The notes under the pieces are model-generated. The model did not search any database and had not been told where the DNA came from. It was given only the letters and a program-made list of their open reading frames with translations. Shown piece after piece: positions 1 to 8,742 of a DNA stretch of 64,000 bases (position 1 is the first letter of the stretch; each line of letters opens with the position of its first letter). The stretch lies in assembly GCA_049323795.1 (NCBI GenBank), contig JBMOOH010000049.1, positions 1 to 64,000 on the forward strand, read 5' to 3'. Position numbers and translations under genes: made by a program. Origin of the DNA: JAOADN01 sp049323795. Its GTDB lineage: Bacteria > Pseudomonadota > Alphaproteobacteria > Rhodobacterales > Rhodobacteraceae.

Positions 1-122
1 TTCAACCGCATCAAACGCTTCCGACGTATCGCCCTCAGATGCGAAAAGACCACTGCCTCATTCAAAGCCTTCGTCGCGCTCGCCTGCGCGATGGCGTGGC
101 TGACCTAAATGAAGACACCGCC
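1..122 (+). mobile_element. 3' end of an IS5-family insertion sequence (transposase C-terminus)
   Basis: The frame open at base 1 encodes 35 residues starting FNRIKRFRRIALRCEKT and ending ACAMAWLT, stop TAA at 106-108. The NRxKxFRRIAxRxxKT...F...LA.A..W pattern is the usual C-terminus of IS5-family (IS427-like) transposases. About 14 bases after the stop, a CTAG at 122-125 could mark the element's outer boundary or target. The rest lies outside the window, so whether the element is complete cannot be told. The family call is from recognition of the tail only. Confidence 0.72.
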
Positions 123-178
123 TAGGGGGCTCCGCCCCCGTCCTTCGGACTCCCCCGGGATATTTGGGCCAAAGTGAA
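122..178. repeat. Palindromic intergenic repeat (REP-like) next to the IS end
   Basis: Two hairpins in series: GGGGGC/GCCCCC at 125-130/134-139 and GTCC/GGAC around TTC at 140-150, followed by CCCCCGGGATATTTGGGCC. Sequences of this form (GC hairpin, then CCCCCGGGATATTT) are common after genes in Rhodobacteraceae genomes, as I recall them. Here it sits between the IS end and the 3' end of the isomerase gene and may act as its terminator or mRNA stabiliser. No second copy was seen in this window. Confidence 0.5.
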
Positions 179-185
179 GGGGCGG

Positions 186-875
186 TCAGGCGAGCCAGGT
201 CCGGTAGTCGCTGACCAGGAGATGCGCGGGGACTGCATCCTCCTCGATCTGCGAGAAGCGCCCGATCTTCGGGGACCGGAAGATGTTGTCCGTCTCGTCG
301 TCGTTGACGGTCGAGACCTCGCCGATCAGCACGTCTCCGCCCTCGCCCCAGAAGGCATGCCAGTCGCCGGGCAGCAGCGTCACGCTTTCGCCGGGGGCGA
401 GCAGGATCACCTCGCCGCCCCTGTAGGGCCGGTCCACCCCGTCGCAGCGGACGACACCCCCCGCCGTCTCGCTGAAGGATCCGTCCGGGTTCGATCCGTT
501 CAGCCGCACCGCAAGCTTCGCGCCGCCCCGGTTGATGATGTCCTCGGCCTTCACGACATGGGTGTGGCTCGGGGCAAGCTGGTCCCTGCGGCTGATGAGC
601 AGCTTCTCGGCATAGCACATGCCCCCGCCGCGCTTCAGGTCGGCGAGCCTGCCGTTCCGGAGCGTGAACAGGAACAGCCCGAGGTTCCCGAAATCCCCCT
701 GCCCGTAGTCCGTGATGTCCCAGCCGCAGCGCGCGTCGATCACGCCCCGGGCCTTCGCGGCGTTCGCCTTGAACTCGGACGGGGTCCAGCGCGCGAAGGG
801 CGGCAGGACGAAGCCGAAGGACCGGATGAATTCGTCCGCCCCGGCCATGATCTCGTTGATGCGGCTGCGCTTCAT
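186..875 (-). CDS. D-lyxose isomerase-like cupin sugar isomerase
   Basis: A 229-residue protein that matches the D-lyxose ketol-isomerase family (interconversion of D-lyxose and D-xylulose, also D-mannose/D-fructose), cytoplasmic and metal-dependent. The cupin metal site is visible: SHTH (H104, H106), E111 in VKAED, and H173 in PGDWHAF. Length fits the family (about 227). The start at 875 is chosen because GGGAGGGAGAC lies directly upstream; an in-frame start 20 codons earlier has no such site. It lies downstream of the glutamine-amidotransferase-like gene on the same strand but 312 bp away, so co-transcription is uncertain. Substrate is inferred from family only. Confidence 0.82.
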   Translation of the reverse strand: MKRSRINEIMAGADEFIRSFGFVLPPFARWTPSEFKANAAKARGVIDARCGWDITDYGQGDFGNLGLFLFTLRNGRLADLKRGGGMCYAEKLLISRRDQLAPSHTHVVKAEDIINRGGAKLAVRLNGSNPDGSFSETAGGVVRCDGVDRPYRGGEVILLAPGESVTLLPGDWHAFWGEGGDVLIGEVSTVNDDETDNIFRSPKIGRFSQIEEDAVPAHLLVSDYRTWLA

Positions 876-1187
876 GTCTCCCTCCCGCGGCGGATGCCCG
901 CCGCGAGGGATCGCAGATGGCCCGCGGCATTGCAATCGCCCTCACGGGGGCGCAGGCAAGGACGGCAGGGGGAAGCCGATGCCCCGTCTCCCCGCAGGCA
1001 GGGCTTCCGCAACCTCCGCCGCTGCTCTTCGGGGAAGCCGCCCGGATGCAACCCTGGCCTGGAGATCTCGGGGTCGGGAACCTGCCCTCCGCGCGCTCAG
1101 GCGCGGTGGGGTCCTGCGACGGCTTCCCGGCAACGGAGCGCTGCCCGCCACGGGGGCGCGGGCGGCTGCGGGCGTGCAGCCGCGGCG
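876..1187. other. Intergenic region between isomerase and amidotransferase-like genes
   Basis: 312 bases, very GC-rich. It contains a GC hairpin immediately after the upstream gene (1162-1183, listed separately) and must contain the isomerase promoter if that gene is transcribed alone, but no convincing -35/-10 pair was seen. No coding potential that looks real. Confidence 0.4.
1162..1183 (-). terminator. GC hairpin 4 nt after the amidotransferase-like gene
   Basis: Perfect 8-bp stem GCGGCTGC/GCAGCCGC with a 6-nt loop just past the stop codon of the 1188-1964 gene. There is no T-run after it on the minus strand, so it may be a processing or stabilising structure instead of an intrinsic terminator. 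Confidence 0.35.
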
Positions 1188-1964
1188 TCAGGCCGACTTC
1201 CTGAGCCCCGGCCGGCTTCGCCCCGCCCAGGCCCGCACCGCCTCGCCGAGCGCCTCGAAGAGCGGGCGCGACACGGGGTCGTTCGCCGCGTTCCACTCCG
1301 GGTGCCATTGCACCGCCAGCGAGAAACCCGGCGAGTCCCTGACATAGAGTGCCTCCGGCGTGCCGTCCGGGGCGTGCCCGTCGATCACGATGCCGCACCC
1401 CGGCTCCTTGATGCCCTGCCCGTGCAGGGTGTTCGTCATCACCTCGGCCGCCCCCATCAGACGATGGAAGACGCCGCCTTCGGTGAAGCGAACGCTATGG
1501 CGAAGGGCGAACTTCTCCTCGATCGTGCCTTCGGGCGGCATGCGGTGGTTCATCCGGCCCGGAAGCGCGCGGATTTCGGGATAGAGCGTGCCGCCGAGCG
1601 CGACGTTCACCTCCTGAAAGCCACGGCAGACGCCGAGGAACGGCTGGCCCCGCGCCACGCAGGCCCGCACCAGCGGCAGCGTGACCGCGTCCCGCGCGCG
1701 GTCGAAGCAGCCATGCGCCTCGGTCGCTTCCTCGCCGTATTCCTCGGGGTGAACGTTCGGCCGGCCGCCGGTCAGCAGGAAGCCGTCGCAGACGCCGAGA
1801 AGCTCGTCGACGCTGACGAAGCGCGGATCGGTCGGGATCAGCAGGGGCATGCACCCGGCGACTTCGGACACGGCGGCGGAATTCATCGTGCCCCCGGCAT
1901 GGACCGGGTAGTCGTTGTTGATGACGTTCATGTTGCCGATGATGCCGACGACGGGCCGTGCCAT
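1188..1964 (-). CDS. Class-I glutamine amidotransferase-like hydrolase (peptidase C26, PuuD-like)
   Basis: A 258-residue single-domain protein of the gamma-glutamyl-gamma-aminobutyrate hydrolase/C26 type. The triad is in place: nucleophile C113 in FLGVCRGFQEVN, H221 and E223 in VQWHPEWN. The family cleaves gamma-glutamyl bonds, for example in putrescine breakdown, but no other putrescine genes are nearby, so the substrate is unknown. The start at 1964 (MARPVVGIIGN) begins the conserved fold; an in-frame extension of 32 codons is arginine-rich and not family-like. Repeats occupy the spacer upstream. Confidence 0.8.
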   Translation of the reverse strand: MARPVVGIIGNMNVINNDYPVHAGGTMNSAAVSEVAGCMPLLIPTDPRFVSVDELLGVCDGFLLTGGRPNVHPEEYGEEATEAHGCFDRARDAVTLPLVRACVARGQPFLGVCRGFQEVNVALGGTLYPEIRALPGRMNHRMPPEGTIEEKFALRHSVRFTEGGVFHRLMGAAEVMTNTLHGQGIKEPGCGIVIDGHAPDGTPEALYVRDSPGFSLAVQWHPEWNAANDPVSRPLFEALGEAVRAWAGRSRPGLRKSA

Positions 1965-2104
1965 GCGCGCTACCTTAGCCACCCTCCGGAAAGAAAGGAT
2001 AAACCCAAGCCCTGCGAAGCGGAAGGGCGATGGCCCACGAAATCTGGGGCTGTCGCGCACATATGATGAGCGATTGGGCAGTCCTCACGCGGCCGTCCGG
2101 TTGT

Positions 2105-2146
2105 CGGGGGTGCGGGAAGACGGGTCGGGGGTGCGGGAAGACGGGT
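2105..2146. repeat. Two exact 21-bp tandem repeats upstream of the C26 hydrolase gene
   Basis: CGGGGGTGCGGGAAGACGGG followed by T is repeated exactly at 2105-2125 and 2126-2146, with the first bases of a third copy after it. It lies between the end of malate synthase G and the start of the C26 gene, about 140-180 bases before that start. Confidence 0.85.
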
Positions 2147-2180
2147 CGGGGGGGCCGGTCAAGCCGCCCGCGCGCCCCGC

Positions 2181-4355
2181 TCATCCCCGCCCCTTCGCCT
2201 CGGCCCGCCCCTTCGCCTCGGCCCGCCCCTTCGCCTCGGCCCGCCGCGCGTGCAGGATCGGCTCGGTATAGCCCGAAGGCTGCGCCGCCCCCTTGAACAC
2301 CAGGTCACAGGCCGCCCGGAATGCCGGCCCGTCGAACCCCGGCGCCATCGGGCGATAGGCCGGGTCGCCCGCGTTCTGCCGGTCCACCACGGCCGCCATC
2401 TTCCGCATCGCCGCCATCACCTCGGCCTCGCCCACCACCCCGTGCCTGAGCCAGTTGGCCAGCGCCTGGCTGGAGATCCGGCAGGTCGCCCGGTCTTCCA
2501 TCAGGGCCACGTCGCGGATGTCCGGCACCTTGGAACAGCCGATCCCCTGATCGACCCAGCGCACGACATAGCCGAGGATGCCTTGCGCGTTGTTCTCCAC
2601 CTCGTCCCGGATCTCGTCCGGCGACCAGTTCTGCCCGGCGGCCAGCGGTATCCTGAGCAGATCGCCCAGCCGCGCGGGACGGTTCAGCGCGGCAATCTCC
2701 TCCTGCCGCTTCAGCACGTCCACCCGGTGATAATGCGTCGCGTGCAGCGTGGCCGCGGCGGGCGACGGCACCCAGGCGCAGTTCGCCCCCGCCATCGGAT
2801 GCGCCCCCTTCTCGCGCAGCATGGCCGCCATCAGGTCCGGCGCCGCCCACATGCCCTTGCCGATCTGCGCCCGGCCGCGCAGGCCGCAGGCGATCCCGAC
2901 ATCGACGTTCCGGTCCTCGTAGGCCGAAATCCACGCCTCGCGCCTCATGTCGCCCTTGCGGACCATCGGCCCCGCCTCCATCGAGGTGTGGATCTCGTCC
3001 CCCGTCCGGTCGAGGAAACCCGTGTTGATGAAGGCCACACGGTCCTTCGCCGCCCGGATGCATTCCTTGAGGTTGACCGATGTCCGCCGCTCCTCGTCCA
3101 TGATCCCGAGCTTCACGGTGTTCCGCGGCAGGCCCAGCGCCCCCTCCACCCGGTCGAAGATCTCGACCGCGAAAGCCACTTCCGCCGGCCCGTGCATCTT
3201 GGGCTTCACCACATAGACCGACCCGCGGAGCGAATTCCGCGGCCCTTCCGTCTTGCGCAGATCGTGCATCGCGCAGAGCGTCGTCACCATCGCGTCCAGG
3301 ATCCCCTCGCCCACCTCCCGCCCTTCTGGGTCGAGCACGGCGGGCGTGGTCATCAGGTGGCCCACGTTCCGCACAAGCATCAGCGCCCGGCCCTTCAGCA
3401 GCAGCTCCGCCCCGTCCGGCGCGGTGAAGGCGATGTCATCCGAGAGCACCCGGTCGATCACCCGCCCGTCCTTCTCCACCTTCTCCGACAGATCGCCCCG
3501 CATCAGGCCCAGCCAGTTGCCGTAGGCCGCGACCTTGTCCTCGGCATCGACGGCGGCGATGGAATCCTCGAGGTCCATGATCGCCGACAAGGCACTTTCC
3601 AGCCGGATGTCCGCGACGCCCGCCCTGTCGTCCTTGCCGATCCTCTGCAATGGGTCTATGCGAAGAACGATGTGCAACCCATTGTTCCTGATTAGAATAG
3701 CGCTCGGAAGGTTCGCCGGGCCGCGATACCCGGCAAACTGTCCGGGGTTCTTCAGCGCAGGCGCCAGCGCGCCCCCCGCAACCGCATAGCGCGTCACGCC
3801 GGCATGCGACCCCTCGGCCAGCGGCGCCACCTCGTCGAGGAACGCCCGGCCCCACGCGATCACCCGCGCCCCCCGCGCAGGATCATAGCCCTTGCCTCTG
3901 GGCGCATCGCCCAGCGCGTCCGTGCCGTAGAGCGCGTCGTAGAGCGACCCCCAGCGCGCATTCGCCGCGTTGAGCGCATAGCGCGCATTCATCACCGGCA
4001 CGACCAGTTGCGGCCCCGGCACCGTGGCGATTTCCGGGTCGACCCCCGCCGTCTCGATCCCGAAATCCGGCCCTTCAGGCACGATGTAGCCGATCCCGCG
4101 CAGGAACGCCTCGTAGGCCGCCGCGTCATGCGTCTGCCCCCGCCGCTCGCGGTGCCAGCCGTCGATCGCCGCCTGCATCCGGTCCCGTTCCGCCAGAAGC
4201 GCCCGGTTCTTCGGGCCAAGGTCACGGACGATCCCCGCGAGGCCCTCCCAGAACCGCTCCGCCGTCACCTCCGTCCCCGGAAGCGCCCGCTCTTCGACGA
4301 ACGCCGCAAGCACCGGGGCGACCTTCAGTCCGGCCCTGTCCAAACGCATCGCCAT
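2181..4355 (-). CDS. glcB: Malate synthase G
   Basis: Condenses glyoxylate and acetyl-CoA to malate in glyoxylate or glycolate metabolism, in the cytoplasm. The product is 724 residues, the normal size of the monomeric G isoform (E. coli 723). Family blocks are readable in order: NARYALNAANARWGSLYDAL, IMDEERRTSVNLKEC, NTGFLDRTGDEIHTSMEAGP, AGANCAWVPSP and QGIGCSKVPD. The start at 4355 (MAMRLDRAG) has a G-rich Shine-Dalgarno stretch about 8 bases upstream. The C-terminus carries three AEAKGR units produced by an 18-bp tandem repeat, beyond the usual end of the enzyme. No isocitrate lyase gene is in the window. Confidence 0.95.
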   Translation of the reverse strand: MAMRLDRAGLKVAPVLAAFVEERALPGTEVTAERFWEGLAGIVRDLGPKNRALLAERDRMQAAIDGWHRERRGQTHDAAAYEAFLRGIGYIVPEGPDFGIETAGVDPEIATVPGPQLVVPVMNARYALNAANARWGSLYDALYGTDALGDAPRGKGYDPARGARVIAWGRAFLDEVAPLAEGSHAGVTRYAVAGGALAPALKNPGQFAGYRGPANLPSAILIRNNGLHIVLRIDPLQRIGKDDRAGVADIRLESALSAIMDLEDSIAAVDAEDKVAAYGNWLGLMRGDLSEKVEKDGRVIDRVLSDDIAFTAPDGAELLLKGRALMLVRNVGHLMTTPAVLDPEGREVGEGILDAMVTTLCAMHDLRKTEGPRNSLRGSVYVVKPKMHGPAEVAFAVEIFDRVEGALGLPRNTVKLGIMDEERRTSVNLKECIRAAKDRVAFINTGFLDRTGDEIHTSMEAGPMVRKGDMRREAWISAYEDRNVDVGIACGLRGRAQIGKGMWAAPDLMAAMLREKGAHPMAGANCAWVPSPAAATLHATHYHRVDVLKRQEEIAALNRPARLGDLLRIPLAAGQNWSPDEIRDEVENNAQGILGYVVRWVDQGIGCSKVPDIRDVALMEDRATCRISSQALANWLRHGVVGEAEVMAAMRKMAAVVDRQNAGDPAYRPMAPGFDGPAFRAACDLVFKGAAQPSGYTEPILHARRAEAKGRAEAKGRAEAKGRG
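2189..2242. repeat. Three exact 18-bp tandem repeats inside the 3' end of glcB
   Basis: GCCCCTTCGCCTCGGCCC occurs at 2189-2206, 2207-2224 and 2225-2242. Because the unit is a multiple of three it stays in frame and gives (AEAKGR)x3 at the C-terminus of malate synthase G. Copy number could vary between strains without breaking the gene. Confidence 0.9.
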
Positions 4356-4381
4356 GCCGTCGCCCCCCCGCTGCCCCCTCG

Positions 4382-4636
4382 TCACGGGCGCAGAATTGAC
4401 CTGCGCGCCGGGAATGCAAGCCTCCGGCCCGCGAAACTCCTCAAACACCCGGAAGATAATCGAAACGCGCGGCAGCCTTGCGCGGCGTCCGCCCGCTTCC
4501 CCCCGCCCCGGCAGCGGTCGGAACAGAAGCGCACGGCCCCCCCGGCCCGCGCCCGCTTCTTGCGCCGGGGGAAGGGCCGCCCGCAGGCCGGGCAGACCTT
4601 CTTCGGCAGGTCGGATTTCTTCACGTCCCTTGGCAT
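4382..4636 (-). CDS. DUF2256-type small zinc-finger protein
   Basis: An 84-residue protein. Its first half has the DUF2256 pattern KKSDLPKKVCPACGRPFPRR...RFCSDRCR, with two Cys pairs (CPAC and FCSDRC) that probably bind zinc. Typical members have a tryptophan-rich centre (WRKKW..W); here these positions are RRKKRARAG, so it is a divergent member. The start at 4636 has GGAGAGGG upstream. The tail after residue 45 does not resemble the family. It ends 26 bases before the malate synthase start on the same strand, so it may be the first gene of that transcript. Function of the family is unknown to me. Confidence 0.65.
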   Translation of the reverse strand: MPRDVKKSDLPKKVCPACGRPFPRRKKRARAGGAVRFCSDRCRGGGKRADAAQGCRAFRLSSGCLRSFAGRRLAFPARRSILRP

Positions 4637-4868
4637 GGCGCCCCCTCTCCGAGAGATCACCAGCCGGAGCCTGCCCGACGCAGACAGAAGCGCCAGACAG
4701 GCCCTGGTGTCCCGAGTGCCGCCTGTCTTTCGCCAGGACCGGCTTCCGCTTCTGTCGGCCACCAGCAGCCCGACCCCGGACGCCCACCACCGCCAACCGC
4801 CCCCCCTGCCATTGAACCCGCCTGTCCAGCGCCCTAGGGTCTGGCCCGAACCACCGACCGGGTATCCC

Positions 4869-7457
4869 ATGAACGCGCCGTCCCCCAGGCCCACGCTGCT
4901 TTCCGACTACGCCCCCTTCCCGTTCCGGATCGACAGGGTGGACCTGACCTTCCGTCTCGCCCCGAAGACGACCCGCGTCCTCTCACGCATCGCCTTCCGC
5001 CCCAATCCCGCGCGGCCCGGGCGGCATGACCTCTGCCTTCACGGCGAGCAGCTGAAGCTCATCTCGGTCCGGATCGACGGACTGGACGTCGCCGCCGCCG
5101 CGCAGGTGGACGCCGCCGGCCTCACCCTCCCCGCCCCGGCGCTGCCGGACGGCCCCTTCCTCTGGGAGGCCGAGGTCGAGATCGCGCCCGAGGGCAACAC
5201 CGCCCTCGAAGGGCTCTACATGTCCGGCGGGCTCTACTGCACCCAGTGCGAGGCCGAGGGCTTCCGCAAGATCACCTTCTACCCCGACCGCCCCGACGTC
5301 ATGGCCCGCTTCGACGTCCGCATCGAAAGCGACCTGCCGGTCCTCCTGTCAAACGGCAACCCCAGGGGCCGGGGCAAGGGCTGGGCCGAGTGGTCCGACC
5401 CCTGGCCGAAGCCCGCCTACCTCTTCGCGCTCGTCGCCGGGAACCTCGTCAACCTGCCCGACACCTTCACCACCAGGTCGGGCCGCAGGGTGGACCTCAA
5501 CATCTGGGTCCGCGAGGGCGACCTCGACCGCTGCGCCTATGCGATGGACGCGCTCAAGCGGTCGATGAAATGGGACGAGGACGCCTATGGCCGGGAATAC
5601 GACCTCGACGTCTTCAACATCGTGGCCGTCGACGACTTCAACATGGGCGCGATGGAGAACAAGGGGCTCAACATCTTCAACTCCAAGCTCGTCCTCGCCA
5701 GCCCGGAGACGGCGACGGACGCCGATTTCGAGCGAATCGAAAGCGTGATCGCGCACGAATACTTCCACAACTGGACGGGCAACCGCATCACCTGCCGCGA
5801 CTGGTTCCAGCTCTGCCTGAAGGAAGGGCTGACGGTGTTCCGCGACCAGGAGTTCACCAAGCACACGCGGTCCGCGCCGGTGAAGCGCATCGACGACGTG
5901 CTGACCCTCCGCGCGCGCCAGTTCCGCGAGGATCAGGGACCGCTCGCCCATCCCGTGCGGCCCGACCGCTACATCGAGATCAACAACTTCTACACGGCGA
6001 CCGTCTACGAAAAGGGTGCCGAGGTCATCGGGATGCTCAAGACCCTGATCGGCCCCGACACCTACCGCAAGGCGCTCGACCTCTACTTCGACCGCCACGA
6101 CGGCGAGGCGGCGACGATCGAGGACTGGCTCAAGGTCTTCGAGGACGCCGCCGGCCGCGACCTTTCGCAGTTCAAGCGCTGGTACACCGACGCCGGCACT
6201 CCGCGCCTCTCGGTGTCGGAAGACTGGACACCGGGGGCACCGGGGACCCAGGGCGGCACCTATACGCTGACCTTCCGCCAGACGACGCCGCCGACGCCCG
6301 GACAGCCCGACAAGCCGCCGCGCGTCATCCCGATTTCCCTGGGTCTCCTCAACCCGAACGGGGACGAGGTCGTGCCGACGACCGTTCTCGAGATGACCGA
6401 GGCGGCCCAGTCCTTCACCTTCGGGGGCCTCGCGTCGCGGCCCGTGCCGTCGATCCTGCGGGGCTTCTCCGCCCCCGTCGTCCTCGACCGCAAGACGACG
6501 GCCGAGGAACGCGCCTTCCTCCTCGCCCATGACACCGACCCGGTGAACCGCTGGGACGCGGGCCGCGCTCTCGCCAGGGACGCGCTGACGGCCTTGATCC
6601 GCGACGGCGCGACACCGCCCCGCGCCTGGCTCGACGGCGTCGAATCCGTCCTGCGCGACGATGCCCTCGACCCCGCCTTCCGGGAGCTTTGCCTTCGCCT
6701 CCCGTCCGAGGACGATCTGGCGCAGACGCTTCACGCCGCGGGCCAGGTCCCCGACCCCGACGCGATCCGCGCGGCGCTCGACGCCGCCCGCGCCGCGCTC
6801 GCCCGGCACATGGAGCCGCTGCTGGCCCGCCTCTACGACAGCCTCGGCGACACCGGCCCCTTCTCGGCGGACGCCGCTGCCGCCGGCCGCCGTGCGCTTC
6901 GCCTCGGCGCGCTCGCGCTTCTCTCCCGCCTCGACGGCGGCGCCCGCGCGGCCGCGCTCTACCCGACCGCGCGCACGATGACCGAAACCGTCGCCGCCCT
7001 CGCCGCCCTTCTCGACGCCGGCAAGGGCGAGGCCGAGGCCGAGGCCTTCCACGCCCGCTGGAAGGACAACCGCCTCGTCATCGACAAGTGGTTCTCGCTG
7101 CTCGTCATGACGGGCGACCCGGCCAGGGCCCCCGACACCGCGCGGCGGCTCGCCGACCGCCCGGACTTCGACTGGAAGAACCCCAACCGCTTCCGCGCGC
7201 TCCTCGGCGGGCTCTCGGCCAACCACGCCGGCTTCCACCGCAAGGACGGCGCCGGCTACCGCTTCTACGCCGACTGGCTGATCCGGCTCGATCCGCTGAA
7301 CCCGCAGACGACCGCCCGGATGACCACCGCCTTCGACACCTGGGCGCGCTATGACGCCGGTCGCCAGCGGCTTGTGCGCGGGGAACTCGAGCGGATCGCT
7401 GCAACACCGGGATTGTCGCGGGACGTGACGGAAATGGTGGGCCGCCTCCTGGGCTGA
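4869..7457 (+). CDS. pepN: Aminopeptidase N (M1 family)
   Basis: Zinc metallo-aminopeptidase removing N-terminal residues from peptides in the cytoplasm. 862 residues, close to E. coli PepN (870). The exopeptidase motif GAMENKGLNIFN and the zinc site H296-EYFH300 with E319 (HEYFHNWTGNR then 18 residues to LKEGLTVFRDQEF) are intact and at nearly the same numbers as in E. coli. The start at 4869 (MNAPSPRPTLLSDY) follows GTATCCC with weak Shine-Dalgarno, but it is where family similarity begins; the open frame extends far upstream only because of high GC. Divergent from the DUF2256/glcB pair. Confidence 0.95.
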   Translation: MNAPSPRPTLLSDYAPFPFRIDRVDLTFRLAPKTTRVLSRIAFRPNPARPGRHDLCLHGEQLKLISVRIDGLDVAAAAQVDAAGLTLPAPALPDGPFLWEAEVEIAPEGNTALEGLYMSGGLYCTQCEAEGFRKITFYPDRPDVMARFDVRIESDLPVLLSNGNPRGRGKGWAEWSDPWPKPAYLFALVAGNLVNLPDTFTTRSGRRVDLNIWVREGDLDRCAYAMDALKRSMKWDEDAYGREYDLDVFNIVAVDDFNMGAMENKGLNIFNSKLVLASPETATDADFERIESVIAHEYFHNWTGNRITCRDWFQLCLKEGLTVFRDQEFTKHTRSAPVKRIDDVLTLRARQFREDQGPLAHPVRPDRYIEINNFYTATVYEKGAEVIGMLKTLIGPDTYRKALDLYFDRHDGEAATIEDWLKVFEDAAGRDLSQFKRWYTDAGTPRLSVSEDWTPGAPGTQGGTYTLTFRQTTPPTPGQPDKPPRVIPISLGLLNPNGDEVVPTTVLEMTEAAQSFTFGGLASRPVPSILRGFSAPVVLDRKTTAEERAFLLAHDTDPVNRWDAGRALARDALTALIRDGATPPRAWLDGVESVLRDDALDPAFRELCLRLPSEDDLAQTLHAAGQVPDPDAIRAALDAARAALARHMEPLLARLYDSLGDTGPFSADAAAAGRRALRLGALALLSRLDGGARAAALYPTARTMTETVAALAALLDAGKGEAEAEAFHARWKDNRLVIDKWFSLLVMTGDPARAPDTARRLADRPDFDWKNPNRFRALLGGLSANHAGFHRKDGAGYRFYADWLIRLDPLNPQTTARMTTAFDTWARYDAGRQRLVRGELERIAATPGLSRDVTEMVGRLLG

Positions 7458-7754
7458 CCGGCCGAGGGCGGTGCAGCGGCGGCGGACCCGCCGGACACCC
7501 GGCCCGCGCGCAGCACGGGAATCAGCCCACGCCCGTCCACCGGGCCGCCGATCGAACGGACCATCGGCCCGTCTCGCCCGATCGCCGATGGGCGGAGGCG
7601 GTGAATGCCGGCAGGGACACAATGCCTGCGCCGGCGTCCGGTCGTTTCCCGCGCCGGGGGGGCCGCGGTCCGGACATCTGCCGGGACTGGTCCTGCCGCA
7701 CTCCCCGGGTTACAGAGACGACCTGTGTGAGTGATCCGTTTCAGAGTTTCCCGG

Positions 7755-8165
7755 ATGTCCTTCGTAATCTGCGAGTACCGTCAGCAGGCGCGCCGTGCCG
7801 GCAACTACTTCGCGCTCGGCGTCGCAATGGGGGTGTCCTACCTCGCCCTCGTGCTCGACATGCCCCGCGTGATCTGGATCCTGATCTCGGTCTACCTCGG
7901 GCTGGTCCTCTGGCGGCTGATCCGGAACCCGACAACCGGCTTCCGGCTTCGCAGCGACCGGATCGAGACGATGACCGAAGGCCGCCTCCGCGTCATCCCG
8001 CTGGGACATGTCGAAAGCTGCCGGCTGAGCCTTCCGCGCTTCGCCCCTGCCCTGTGCCTGCTTTCCCTCGACAGCGGCGAGGTGGTGGCCGTGCGCTGCG
8101 GCTCGTCCTCGCATGCAAGGTCTCTGGCCCGGGGCCTCGCCCGGCGCGGCGTGCCGGAGGCATGA
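7755..8165 (+). CDS. Small membrane protein with two transmembrane helices, unknown role
   Basis: 136 residues. Residues about 17-57 form two hydrophobic helices separated by a short turn (YFALGVAMGVSYLALVL and IWILISVYLGLVLWRLI), followed by a roughly 75-residue soluble part with beta-strand character (FRLRSDRIETMTEGRLRVIPL), reminiscent of bacterial PH-like domains after a membrane hairpin. I do not recognise it further. A GTG at 7731 in the same frame is an alternative start; neither has a good Shine-Dalgarno. Ends 4 bases before the convergent lipoprotein gene. Confidence 0.6.
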   Translation: MSFVICEYRQQARRAGNYFALGVAMGVSYLALVLDMPRVIWILISVYLGLVLWRLIRNPTTGFRLRSDRIETMTEGRLRVIPLGHVESCRLSLPRFAPALCLLSLDSGEVVAVRCGSSSHARSLARGLARRGVPEA

Positions 8166-8169
8166 CCGT

Positions 8170-8742
8170 TCAGTTGCAGTAGCTCTGCGCCCGGGTGAAT
8201 GCCGCAACTTCGGCACGTTTCTTCGGCGACTGCATCGGACCCCAGTCGGCCACGATGGCGGCGAGCGGATCGTCGTTGCCGGGGTCCCGGTTCGCGGCGA
8301 TGCGGACCGCACAGGCAAGGTTCGACGCGCCATCGGTCAGTCCGCCCTGCGACAGATCGCAGCCCACGTATCTCGCGGTGGCCGGTGAAATCTGGAGAAG
8401 GCCGATGTAGCGACCGCCGGCGCCGCGCGCCTCGGGGTTCCAGGTGCTCTCGTGCTTGGCGATGGCCGAGAACAGCCCCGCCCAGAATGCCCGGCGCTGC
8501 TCGGGCGTCTTGGAGGCATAGCGCGGGCAGTAGGCCGTGATGTCGGCCGGGACCGTCGAGGCAAGCACGGCGCCTTCGGACTTCAGCGCATCGAGCGTCG
8601 CCTGGGTCCATTCGGCCGCTTCGGGCCGCTTGTCCCACTGCATGACGGGAAGCGCACCGCTGCGGTCGACCGCACTTGTGCAGGCGGACAGGAACAGCAG
8701 CGCGGCAGGCATCAGTCTCCGGACATTCACCCGTCGTGTCAT
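8170..8742 (-). CDS. Lipoprotein with a lytic-transglycosylase (SLT-like) domain
   Basis: 190 residues. The N-terminus (MTRRVNVRRLMPAALLFLSAC) is a lipoprotein signal with lipobox LSAC, so the mature protein should be membrane-anchored in the periplasm. The region AKHESTWNPEARG..GRYIGLLQIS holds the catalytic glutamate of the SLT fold (KHES) and the GLLQIS motif, pointing to peptidoglycan cleavage by lytic transglycosylation. Four Cys in the mature part may form disulfides. An internal ATG at 8712 has a better Shine-Dalgarno (CCGGAG) but would remove the arginines of the signal, so 8742 is preferred. Confidence 0.75.
   Translation of the reverse strand: MTRRVNVRRLMPAALLFLSACTSAVDRSGALPVMQWDKRPEAAEWTQATLDALKSEGAVLASTVPADITAYCPRYASKTPEQRRAFWAGLFSAIAKHESTWNPEARGAGGRYIGLLQISPATARYVGCDLSQGGLTDGASNLACAVRIAANRDPGNDDPLAAIVADWGPMQSPKKRAEVAAFTRAQSYCN

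Noticed and set aside
58..1398. Long minus-strand frame over the isomerase and hydrolase region
   Set aside because: It crosses two genes with full catalytic motifs in other frames and the 3' end of the IS transposase.
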